Source of the DNA: Myxococcales bacterium
Lineage (GTDB): Bacteria > Myxococcota_A > Polyangia > Nannocystales > Nannocystaceae
Reading direction: 5' to 3'
Assembly: GCA_020633335.1 (NCBI GenBank)
Contig: JACKDU010000013.1
Location: 1-64,000 of the forward strand
DNA length: 64,000 bases
Within the stretch, counting starts at the first letter, position 1, and the number at the start of each line of letters is the position of its first letter. The notes beneath the pieces are model-generated. The model made no database searches and was not told the DNA's origin. It worked only from the letters and a program-made list of their open reading frames with translations. Positions 7,794 to 14,960 of the stretch are shown piece after piece. A program made the position numbers and the translations under genes.

Positions 7794-8567
7794 TCAGCGC
7801 GCGCAGGTCAGGTGACGTCCGCCGTCGATCGGCATCGTCACCCCGGTGATCCACCCGGACTCGCCCCCGCCGAGGAAGAGGATCAGCGCCGCGATCTCAT
7901 CCGGCTCGCCGACCCGGCCGAGCGGGTGGGTGGTCTTGCTGTGCTCGAGGAAGGCGGCGTAGCGCGCCTCGTCCATCCCGCCGCGGCGGTGGAGCTGGGA
8001 GACGACGACGCCGGGGCAGACCGCGTTGACCCGGACGCCGTCGGCCGCCAGCTCGAGGGCGACGCAGCGGGTGAGCTGATCGAGCGCGGCCTTGCTCGAG
8101 CAGTAGGCGAGCACCCCGGGGAAGGAGCGGATCCCGGTCACGCTCGAGACGTTGACGACCGCGCCCCGCCGCGCCTTGAGGGCGGGGAGGGCGAGCTGGA
8201 TCAGGTGGAAGGGCGCGGTCGTGTTGAGGGCGAACATCGCCTCGAAGTCGGCGAGCGCGGTCGTCTCGATCGTCCCCGAGGCGATCACGCCGGCGGCGTT
8301 GACCAGGAGGTCGATCCCCTCCAGGGCCGCGGTCGCCCCGTCGATCGCCCGCCGCCGCGCGTCGGCGTCCATCAGGTCGGCGACGACCGCGGTCGCCCGC
8401 CGGCCGAGCGCGCGGATCTCCGCGGCGACCTCGTCGAGCGCCGCTTGCTTGCGGCCGATGAGCACGAGGTCGGCGCCCTCGCGGGCGGCGGCGAGGGCCG
8501 TCGCCCGGCCGATCCCGCTCGATGCGCCGCTGACGACGACGCCCTTGCCTTCAAATCTCCCTGCCAT
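7794..8567 (-). CDS. SDR-family oxidoreductase
   Basis: This 257-residue classical short-chain dehydrogenase/reductase starts MAGRFEGKGVVVSGASSGIG. The cofactor motif G-A-S-S-G-I-G lies at residues 13-20, NAAG near residue 90, and the catalytic Ser/Tyr/Lys are in VVNVSSVTGIRSF and AYCSSKAALDQLT (YxxxK). The C-terminus has the usual AVCPGVV and WITGVTMPIDGGRHL. The residue after the glycine motif strand (LVLIGRK) suggests NADP(H) use. The ATG at 8567 is the natural start; the frame reaches 8606 with no homology. The gene lies 128 bp downstream of a LysR-like stub on the same strand, so it may have been its target. The substrate is unknown. Confidence 0.9.
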   Translation of the reverse strand: MAGRFEGKGVVVSGASSGIGRATALAAAREGADLVLIGRKQAALDEVAAEIRALGRRATAVVADLMDADARRRAIDGATAALEGIDLLVNAAGVIASGTIETTALADFEAMFALNTTAPFHLIQLALPALKARRGAVVNVSSVTGIRSFPGVLAYCSSKAALDQLTRCVALELAADGVRVNAVCPGVVVSQLHRRGGMDEARYAAFLEHSKTTHPLGRVGEPDEIAALILFLGGGESGWITGVTMPIDGGRHLTCAR

Positions 8568-8695
8568 GGCTCTCTCCACGGGGGCCCTTGTACCAGAGCG
8601 AGGCATCGCCGAAGAAGGGCCCCCACAGGCAGGGCGTCCGCCGGCGCCGGCGGGCGGAGGTCGCCGGCCGGGTCTCCGTGGAGATGTCCAAAGGG

Positions 8696-9004
8696 TCAGG
8701 TCTCTCGCGGCGGCCCCGCGCGCGACCCAGGCCCGCGCGGAGGGGGCCGCGGCGGGCCGAGGGCGGCCCGGGCGGCCTCGACCTCGGCGAGGATCACCCG
8801 CGCGTGGGCGAGGAAGCGCTCGCCTGCCGGCAGGAGCTCCATCCCCCGGGCGCTGCGGCGAAAGAGCGGGGTGCCGAGCTCGTCCTCGAGGGAGCGGATC
8901 TGCCGGCTCAGCGGCGGCTGCGAGACCCGGAGCCGGCGGGCGGCCCGGCTGACCACGCCCTCCTCGGCGACCGCGACGAAGTAGGTGATCTGGGTCAGGC
9001 TCAC
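8696..9004 (-). CDS. LysR-type DNA-binding domain without effector domain, 102 aa
   Basis: The protein reads VSLTQITYFVAVAEEGVVSR, AARRLRVSQPPLSRQIRSLE and DELGTPLFRRSARGMELLPA, then a linker helix. This is a complete winged HTH of a LysR regulator with its conserved SQPPLSRQI and LGTPLF. It stops after 102 residues with a Pro/Arg-rich tail, whereas LysR proteins are about 300 residues. No effector-domain sequence is seen downstream before the SDR gene. The start is a GTG at 9004; upstream in-frame codons give no homology. Either this is a truncated relic, or a stand-alone DNA-binding protein that dimerises through the linker helix. It lies upstream of the SDR gene on the same strand. Confidence 0.75.
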   Translation of the reverse strand: MSLTQITYFVAVAEEGVVSRAARRLRVSQPPLSRQIRSLEDELGTPLFRRSARGMELLPAGERFLAHARVILAEVEAARAALGPPRPPPRGPGSRAGPPRET

Positions 9005-9152
9005 GCCGGCGATCCTAGCAGGGGAGGGGGGCGCTCGGCTGCTCGGCCAGCGGACCCGCCGCGAACAGAGTTTCGGCGCGCCGGCGGGGGGCGTCCGCGA
9101 GAGGGCCTCTTCCGAGGCCGGCTGCGGCGCCTTCGTGCTAGATCTCGCCCCC

Positions 9153-9626
9153 ATGTCGCACCTCCGCGCGCGCGTCCCCTCCCTCCTCGTCCTCACCCTC
9201 GGCCTCGCCGCCTGCGGCGTCAGCGTCCCCGGCGAGTGGGGTGACTTCGTCCCTCGCGACAACCTCACGTTGGCCTTCGGCGAGGAGAACGGCGAGATCA
9301 AGAAGATCGTCCTCAACTACACCCGCGAGGGCATGAGCGGCGATCAGCTCCGGGCGAAGTTCACCGAGAAGGCCGGCGCCAAGGGCTTCAAGATGATCTC
9401 GGAGTGCGTCGCCGAGAACGGGACCTCGTCGGCGATCTACCTGAGCGACGCCAAGGAGGTCTTCCAGGTGGCGATCAGCCTCCTCGGCGATCAGTTCTAC
9501 GACGTCGGCCTCGATCGCGCGGCCGGCCTCCCGGGGGTCGCGCTCGCCAACCCGGAGACCTGCAAGTGGACCGACGCGGCCAACGCGGTCTGCGAGCTCG
9601 ACGGCGATCGCTGCAAGTTCAAGTAG
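9153..9626 (+). CDS. Small lipoprotein, 157 aa
   Basis: The sequence starts MSHLRARVPSLLVLTLGLAAC, a clear signal peptide with lipobox LAAC. The mature part (about 135 residues) has no recognised domain; it contains four further cysteines (SECVAENG, NPETCKW, AVCELDGDRCKFK) that could pair in the periplasm. Charged helix DQLRAKFTEKAGAKGFKM and the segment SAIYLSDAKEVFQVAISLLG look like a compact alpha/beta domain. The ATG at 9153 is chosen for the signal peptide. It is convergent with the downstream beta-propeller gene (10 bp gap) and divergent from the LysR stub. Confidence 0.75.
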   Translation: MSHLRARVPSLLVLTLGLAACGVSVPGEWGDFVPRDNLTLAFGEENGEIKKIVLNYTREGMSGDQLRAKFTEKAGAKGFKMISECVAENGTSSAIYLSDAKEVFQVAISLLGDQFYDVGLDRAAGLPGVALANPETCKWTDAANAVCELDGDRCKFK

Positions 9627-9636
9627 TCGCCCGCGC

Positions 9637-10836
9637 CTACCACTCCATCCGGTAGGCGCAGAAGAGCCCGGCCCCGCCGATCACCGCGAGGCCGGGCGCG
9701 CAGCGGAGCCGCTGGCCGCGCTGCGGCTCGAGGGCGAGGGTGCCGCGGGCCCGGTACTTCGGCGGCGATCGGCGATGGAGCTCAAGGCCGTCGAAGACCG
9801 CCAGGTCGCCGCTCGGGGCCCACGCCCAGATCGCGCCGTGGTCTCGCGCGAGCACCTTGGTCGTCGCCTGGCTGGCGAGCTCGACGGCGACCAGGACCCG
9901 CCCCGCGTCGTGGAGGAGCGCTCGATCGTCGGGCGTGAGGGCGAGCTGCTCCGGCTGCTCCTCCTTCGCAATCGGGATCGTCGCCACCCGCGCGCCGTCG
10001 CTGACCCGCCACACCTGGATCTCGTTGGTGTCGTCGCCGCGGGCGTCGTCGTGGCCGTAGACGATCCGCCGCGAGACCACGTAGGCGGCCGCCAGCTCGC
10101 CCGAGGGCGAGAGGGCGATCCGCCGGCACTCGGCCGTCTTGGTGCCGATCGGCGCCTTGAAGAGGACCTTGCCCCCGCTCAGCGCCCGGACCTCAAGGTG
10201 AGCGCCGTTCACCAGGAGGAGGCGGCGGTGGGCGGCGTCGCGCTGAGGCTCGACGCAGAAGGGGTTGACGTGCTCGCGGCCGCGGTGGAGGACCGACGCG
10301 ATCGGAGCCCACGCGCCGGTCTTGAGGTCGACCGAGCGGACGGCCGCGTTGAGGCCGAAGATCCCGGTCTCGCCGGCCGGATCGACGAGGGCGCCGTGGA
10401 TGAAGAGCTGACCGTGCCCGGGATCGGGGGCGACCGCGAAGCGCTCGACCTCGCCGCTGCGCAGCGACGCGCGGATCACCAGCGCCTTCGGATCGCCCCG
10501 GCCGGCGCCGACGAAGAGGGTCTCGCCGTCGGCGCTGAGGTCGAAGTTGTCGGCCGGTCCGCCGCCCGGCAGCGCCATCGCGAAGAGGAGCTCGCCGACC
10601 GCGGCCTCCGGGCGGAGGAAGACGTAGTCGCCGAGCATCTTGGTCCGCAGCGCCTTGATCAGCGCGGCCTGGGCCTCCCCGGCGGTCGCGCAGGTCCGGG
10701 TCGAGAGGCGCGGGGCCCCTGCGCCGGTCGCCGCGGCGCTCCGGAGCTCCTTGCCGACCACCCGCGCGCTCCAGCGGCGCGCCCCCTTGGGGCCGATCTT
10801 CTGGACCTCGCGGCCGCTCCAGCGCTTCGGATCCAT
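9637..10836 (-). CDS. WGR-like N-terminus plus beta-propeller protein
   Basis: This is a 399-residue soluble protein without signal peptide. The first 80 residues resemble a degenerate WGR domain (ARRWSARVVGKELRSAAA, then the typical ATAGEAQAALIKALRTKMLG and DYVF). The rest consists of WD40/YVTN-like blades: DLSADGETLFVGAGRGD, RRLLLVNGAHLEVRALSGG, IALSPSGELAAAYVVSR, ALTPDDRALLHDAGRVLV, IWAWAPSGDLAVFDG. WGR domains in PARPs contact DNA and protein; here the core tryptophan motif is weak, so only the fold is suggested. The ATG at 10836 is supported by the upstream AGGAGAGC. The gene is divergent from the methyltransferase fusion across about 180 bp that should hold both promoters. Confidence 0.7.
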   Translation of the reverse strand: MDPKRWSGREVQKIGPKGARRWSARVVGKELRSAAATGAGAPRLSTRTCATAGEAQAALIKALRTKMLGDYVFLRPEAAVGELLFAMALPGGGPADNFDLSADGETLFVGAGRGDPKALVIRASLRSGEVERFAVAPDPGHGQLFIHGALVDPAGETGIFGLNAAVRSVDLKTGAWAPIASVLHRGREHVNPFCVEPQRDAAHRRLLLVNGAHLEVRALSGGKVLFKAPIGTKTAECRRIALSPSGELAAAYVVSRRIVYGHDDARGDDTNEIQVWRVSDGARVATIPIAKEEQPEQLALTPDDRALLHDAGRVLVAVELASQATTKVLARDHGAIWAWAPSGDLAVFDGLELHRRSPPKYRARGTLALEPQRGQRLRCAPGLAVIGGAGLFCAYRMEW

Positions 10837-11014
10837 GGCGTGCTCTCCTGGCGACGACCTTCGCCGACTCTGGCCCGCCTGTCCACGGGCCGCGGGCGAT
10901 TGCAATTGCCCGCGAGGTCGTGGCAGCCTCCGCTCCGAGTCTCGTGCGCACGACGACGTCCGCTCGGGTGCAGCGCGCATCGAGGGCGCTTGGAGGCGTG
11001 AGCAAGGAGCTTCC

Positions 11015-12877
11015 GTGTCGACCCAGCCCGCTCACGATCACGATCATCATCACGATCACGACCGCGCCGCCGCCGGCCTCGACCCGTGGTGCTGCGGCGG
11101 GTGCATGCGGCTCCGGCAGACCGTCAACAACAAGACGATCTCGATCCACATGCTCTACGAGGACGGGGGGAGCGAGCTCTACGAGGCGATCGAGGCCCAC
11201 CCGGACTACTACCTCTACGCGACCGAGAAGGCGCTCCTGGAGCGCCACGCCGCCGACATCGTCCGCCAGATCCGGCCGGGCTCGGTGCTCATCGAGCTCG
11301 GCTGCGGCGACTGCACGAAGACCGACATCCTGGTCCGTGAGATGGTCAAGCGCGACGGGCGGGTCGACTTCATCGGCGTCGACTCCTCGCTCGAGAGCCT
11401 GACCGGGAGCGCCGCCGCCTACGAGGGACGCGCGGGCGTCGCGTTCACGCCGGTCCACGACAACTTCTTCGACGGCCTCGCCGCCGCCGTCCAGGGGAGG
11501 CGCGGGCGCGACGTCTGCGTGCTCTTCCTCGGCAGCACGATCGGCAACATGAGCCTCCACGACTCCCAGCTCTTCCTCCGGACGATCGCCGAGATCGTCC
11601 ACTCGAACACGCTCGGTCGCTCGTTCCAGCTGGTCCTCGGGATCGACATGTGGAAGGACCCGGAGGTGCTGCAGCGGGCCTACGACAACGAGACGACCCG
11701 CGACTTCGAGCTCAACGGGCTCCGCAACAGCCTCCGCCACTCCGCCCCGGACCTCCGCTTCGACCCCGACGAGTGGCGCTATGACGTCCACGTCAACCCG
11801 GAGCTCCACCAGGTCGAGATGTACGCGGTCTCGCTCCGGGAGCAGCGCTCGGAGCGGCTCCACTTCGCCGAGGGCGAGCGGATCCTCCTCGAGGTCTCCC
11901 ACAAGTTCACGCCGGCGGAGCGGGGGGCGCTCTGCGACCGCTACGAGCCGATCGCCACCTTCGGCGACGCGTACCAGATCGCGGTGCTCCGGAGCGCGGC
12001 GCCGGCGGCCGCCGCCAACCCGTGGATGAGCTCGGCCGACGCGCACGTCGAGCACATCGATCGGGTCGCGGCGATGGACTACGACGCCTTCGTCCTCGCC
12101 TATGGCTGGTCGGCGCTCGGCGGCGGGGCGGCCTCGCTCCGGGTCCTCGACGTCGGCTGCGGCAGCGGCTTCGTCCCCCGCTCGCTGCTCTCGCGGACCC
12201 CGGCGAGCCGGCGCCTCGCCGGCCGGATCGCCGCCTACGACCTCCTCGACGTCTCGGCCAACAGCCTGCGGATCGCCGCCGGCAAGATCCCCTTCCCGGT
12301 GACCCGCAAGGTCCACGCGAGCATCCAGGAGGTCCAGGCCGAGCCCGGCTATGATCATATCCTGGACGCGGGCTACGACGTCGTCTGGGCGATCCACGGG
12401 ATCACCGCGGTGCCGCGGGCGGAGCTCGGGGCCGCGCTCCGCAACATGCTCTCCTTCGTCAAGCCGGGCGGCGAGGTCCTGGTGGTCCTCTCGGATCACG
12501 ACTCGCACTATTCGGCGATCGATCGCGCCTACCTCACGGATCGCCGGGGGGCCGGGGGCGGCCGGCGGGAGCCCTTCCTGGTCGCCGACGACGTCCTCGA
12601 CCTCCTCCGGGCGCGCGGCGTCGGCCACCAGGTCGTCCGGATCGAGACGGCCTACGCGTTCCCGCTCGCCGACGCCGAGTCGTGGCGTCACTTCAACGCG
12701 TGGTGCGTCTACGACGACGCCTTCGACGTCGCCGCGGGCGGGCCGGCGGTCCGGGCCTACGTCGACGGCCTCGTCGATCGCGAGGGCGGCTCCTACCGCC
12801 TCCGCCTGACCTCGACGGCGATCACGATCCGACGCGAGCCGGCCACGCTCTCGCGCCTCCTCGCGGCCCGCGCCTAG
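11015..12877 (+). CDS. EgtD-like histidine methyltransferase fused to a second SAM methyltransferase
   Basis: The protein has 620 residues. It opens with a His/Asp run (HDHDHHHDHD, residues 8-16) and CCGGC (26-30). Residues about 45-340 match the EgtD family (Methyltransf_33): ELYEAIEAHPDYYLYATE, LIELGCGDCTKTD, FLGSTIGNMS with the histidine-contacting Asn, FELNGLRN and the conserved ILLEVSHKF Glu/Ser pair. Residues about 370-530 form a second class I methyltransferase (RVLDVGCGSGF, YDVVWAIHGI, MLSFVKPGGEVLVVL). EgtD makes hercynine from histidine in ergothioneine synthesis, but no egtB or egtC is nearby. The start is GTG at 11015, five bases after AAGGAG. I infer that one polypeptide methylates a histidine-like substrate twice; product unknown. 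Confidence 0.85.
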   Translation: MSTQPAHDHDHHHDHDRAAAGLDPWCCGGCMRLRQTVNNKTISIHMLYEDGGSELYEAIEAHPDYYLYATEKALLERHAADIVRQIRPGSVLIELGCGDCTKTDILVREMVKRDGRVDFIGVDSSLESLTGSAAAYEGRAGVAFTPVHDNFFDGLAAAVQGRRGRDVCVLFLGSTIGNMSLHDSQLFLRTIAEIVHSNTLGRSFQLVLGIDMWKDPEVLQRAYDNETTRDFELNGLRNSLRHSAPDLRFDPDEWRYDVHVNPELHQVEMYAVSLREQRSERLHFAEGERILLEVSHKFTPAERGALCDRYEPIATFGDAYQIAVLRSAAPAAAANPWMSSADAHVEHIDRVAAMDYDAFVLAYGWSALGGGAASLRVLDVGCGSGFVPRSLLSRTPASRRLAGRIAAYDLLDVSANSLRIAAGKIPFPVTRKVHASIQEVQAEPGYDHILDAGYDVVWAIHGITAVPRAELGAALRNMLSFVKPGGEVLVVLSDHDSHYSAIDRAYLTDRRGAGGGRREPFLVADDVLDLLRARGVGHQVVRIETAYAFPLADAESWRHFNAWCVYDDAFDVAAGGPAVRAYVDGLVDREGGSYRLRLTSTAITIRREPATLSRLLAARA

Positions 12878-12922
12878 TCGGCGCCTCGCAGATCAAAAAG
12901 GTATTGGCGCCGGGCCCCCGGG

Positions 12923-13708
12923 GTGACCGAAGCTCCTCCGGTGGCGATCACGATCTACACCGAGCGCGAAATCGCCGGGATCCGCCGGGCCTCGCGGGCC
13001 GCGGCCGCGACCCTCTGGACGATCGCCGGCCGCCTGGAGCCCGGGATCACGACCGCGGCGATCGACCGCTGGGTCCGCGAGGACACCGCGCGCCGCGGCG
13101 GGCGGCCGAGCCAGCTCGGCTACCACGGCTTCCCGGCGAGCGTCTGCACCAGCCGCAACGCGGTGATCTGCCACGGGATCCCGAGCGAGGCCGATCGCCT
13201 CGAGGTCGGCGACATCGTCAACGTCGACGTCACCACCGAGCTCGACGGCTTCCACGGCGACACCTCGGCGACCTTCGTGATCGGCGAGGGATCGGCGAGC
13301 GCCCGCCGGCTGGTCGACGCCGCCCGCCGGGCCCGCGACGCGGGGATCGCCGCGCTCCGCCCCGGGGGGCGCCTCGGGGACGTCGGCGCGGCGATCGTCG
13401 GGGTCGCCGAGGCGGCCGGCTTCAGCGTCGTCCGCGACTACTGCGGCCACGGGATCGGCCGCAAGATGCACGAGCAGCCGCAGGTCCGCCACGTCGGCGT
13501 CGCCGGCCGCGGCCTCCGCCTGCGGCCAGGGATGGTGATGACGGTCGAGCCGATGCTCAACGCCGGCGATCACCGCCATCGACTCCTCGCCGACGGCTGG
13601 ACGGTGGTCACCGCCGACGGCTCGCTCTCCGCCCAGTTTGAGCACACCGTGGCGATCACCGAGGCGGGCGCGGAGATCCTGACGCTGCCGCCCGACGAGC
13701 TCGGCTAG
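12923..13708 (+). CDS. map: Methionine aminopeptidase, type I
   Basis: The 261-residue protein removes N-terminal methionine from nascent proteins in the cytosol. It contains the five metal ligands in their normal contexts: VDVTTELDGFHGDTSATF (two Asp), YCGHGIGRKMHEQP (His), MTVEPMLN (Glu) and QFEHTVAITE (Glu), with the substrate His in LGYHGFPASVCTS. The N-terminus lacks a zinc-finger extension, so it is of the short bacterial kind (about 250-265 residues). The start is GTG at 12923, with a second in-frame GTG a few codons on (VAITIYTEREIAG). It lies 45 bp after the methyltransferase fusion on the same strand and could be co-transcribed. It ends just before a convergent hypothetical gene. 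Confidence 0.95.
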   Translation: MTEAPPVAITIYTEREIAGIRRASRAAAATLWTIAGRLEPGITTAAIDRWVREDTARRGGRPSQLGYHGFPASVCTSRNAVICHGIPSEADRLEVGDIVNVDVTTELDGFHGDTSATFVIGEGSASARRLVDAARRARDAGIAALRPGGRLGDVGAAIVGVAEAAGFSVVRDYCGHGIGRKMHEQPQVRHVGVAGRGLRLRPGMVMTVEPMLNAGDHRHRLLADGWTVVTADGSLSAQFEHTVAITEAGAEILTLPPDELG

Positions 13709-13718
13709 CGGCGGGCCG

Positions 13719-14183
13719 CTAGTCGCAGTTCGCCCACACGAGGATGCCCGGGCCGTGCGGCGTGAGCACCGGGACCCAGGCCTCGACCAGCGCGTCCAGG
13801 TGCTCGCCGTCGAGGCGCAGGGGCTCGCGGCGATCGCTGTCGCCGATCCGCGACCAGCAGGGCAGCGCCTCGACGAGCGCCCGCAGGCGCGCCAGGCGAT
13901 CGGCCGGCAACCCGCCCTCGCCGCTGCCAAAGGCGCAGGCGCGGCCGCGGTGGAAGATCGCCGTGAACGCAGCCGGATCGATCGGGCCCGACTCCGGCGT
14001 CATCGAGGCGCCGCCGAGCGGGATCAAGAAGCCCTCGAGCGCGCGCTCGTCGGTCGCCGTGCCGGCGCACTGCTGGATGTACACGACGCCCGTCGGCGCG
14101 CCGACGATCACCGCGATCCACCCCGGCGCCTGGGTGCCGTCGGGATCGAGGAAGACGCGGATCATCGGGCGCTCTCGGGTCAT
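13719..14183 (-). CDS. Hypothetical protein paired with ECF sigma factor, 154 aa
   Basis: The sequence starts MTRERPMIRVFLDPDG and has no signal peptide or membrane helix. It is an alpha/beta protein (GWIAVIVGAPTGVVYIQQC, ERALEGFLIPLGG, PLRLDGEHLDALVEAWVPV, GPGILVWANCD) of unknown family. The ATG at 14183 overlaps the stop of the sigma-factor gene as ATGA, so the two are coupled; a Met at 14165 is an alternative start. Position directly after an ECF sigma gene is where an anti-sigma factor often sits, but this protein is soluble and has no zinc-binding anti-sigma motif, so that role is only a possibility. Confidence 0.75.
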   Translation of the reverse strand: MTRERPMIRVFLDPDGTQAPGWIAVIVGAPTGVVYIQQCAGTATDERALEGFLIPLGGASMTPESGPIDPAAFTAIFHRGRACAFGSGEGGLPADRLARLRALVEALPCWSRIGDSDRREPLRLDGEHLDALVEAWVPVLTPHGPGILVWANCD

Positions 14184-14788
14184 CGGCCGATCTGATCCCG
14201 CAGCGCCCGCGCCCAGCCCTCGAGGTCGTCGACCGTCGACTGGACGATCGCCGACGCCGCGGGCTGGGCGGCGATCGCCTGGGCGAGGAGCTCGCGCGCG
14301 CGCCGGAGCCGGCTCCGCACCGTGCCCTCGGGGATCTCGAGGATCGACGCGATCTGCGGGGCCGGCAGCTCCTCCCAGTAGAAGAGCTCGAGGAGGATCT
14401 GGTGATCGAGGGCGATCGATCGCAGCCCGTGGTGGAGGAGCTGGAGCTGCTCGCGGCGATCGGTGATCTGGCTCGGCGAGTCGTCGAGATCGATCACCGA
14501 GGTCTCGAGCGCGTCGAAGACCCGGCCGCGGTAGCGGTCGCGGAAGCGGCGGAGGAGGAGGCGGCGGGCGATCCCAAAGAGGTAGGCGCGGACGTCGGTC
14601 TCCGGCGGCAGCGCGTCCGCCCGCTCGAGGAGGCCGAGGAAGGTCCGCTGGACGAGGTCCTCGACGCCCGTCGACACCTTGGCGTAGAAGAAGCGGCCGA
14701 TCGACTCGAAGTGGCGGCCGAAGAGGCGGTTGCCGGCCGCCAGGTCGCCGGCGCGCCAGGCCGCGAGGAGCGCGCGATCGTCGGTCAC
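14180..14788 (-). CDS. RNA polymerase ECF-type sigma factor
   Basis: This 202-residue sigma-70-family protein has region 2 at about residues 10-80 (NRLFGRHFESIGRFFYAKV, EDLVQRTFLGLLERAD, VRAYLFGIARRLLLRRFRDR) and region 4 at about 125-175 (ILLELFYWEELPAPQIASIL, EIPEGTVRSRLRRARELLA). It lacks regions 1.1 and 3, as expected for group 4 factors. It is coupled to a small downstream gene and divergent from a membrane Ser/Thr kinase gene. This layout, with a sigma factor next to a kinase, is common in myxobacteria and suggests control of the factor by phosphorylation; that link is inferred. The spacer 14789-14960 should hold both promoters. Confidence 0.9.
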   Translation of the reverse strand: MTDDRALLAAWRAGDLAAGNRLFGRHFESIGRFFYAKVSTGVEDLVQRTFLGLLERADALPPETDVRAYLFGIARRLLLRRFRDRYRGRVFDALETSVIDLDDSPSQITDRREQLQLLHHGLRSIALDHQILLELFYWEELPAPQIASILEIPEGTVRSRLRRARELLAQAIAAQPAASAIVQSTVDDLEGWARALRDQIGR

Positions 14789-14960
14789 CGGGCCGATGGT
14801 AGCGCCTCGATGCGAGCGCGCGGGAGGCGCGCGAACGCGCGCGTGAAAAAAATCGACGCGCCGCGTGATCGATGGGTGCGTGGCGGGAACCTCGGGCCTG
14901 GAGCGACCGATGACCCACCTCTACGCCCTGGCCCAGCGCCCCCCGTGTACGATTCGGCTT

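Noticed and set aside
10193..12691. An 832-codon minus-strand frame across the methyltransferase fusion
   Set aside because: Shadow of the strongly coding plus-strand gene; composition is Asp/Arg/Val/Ala-rich with no domain.
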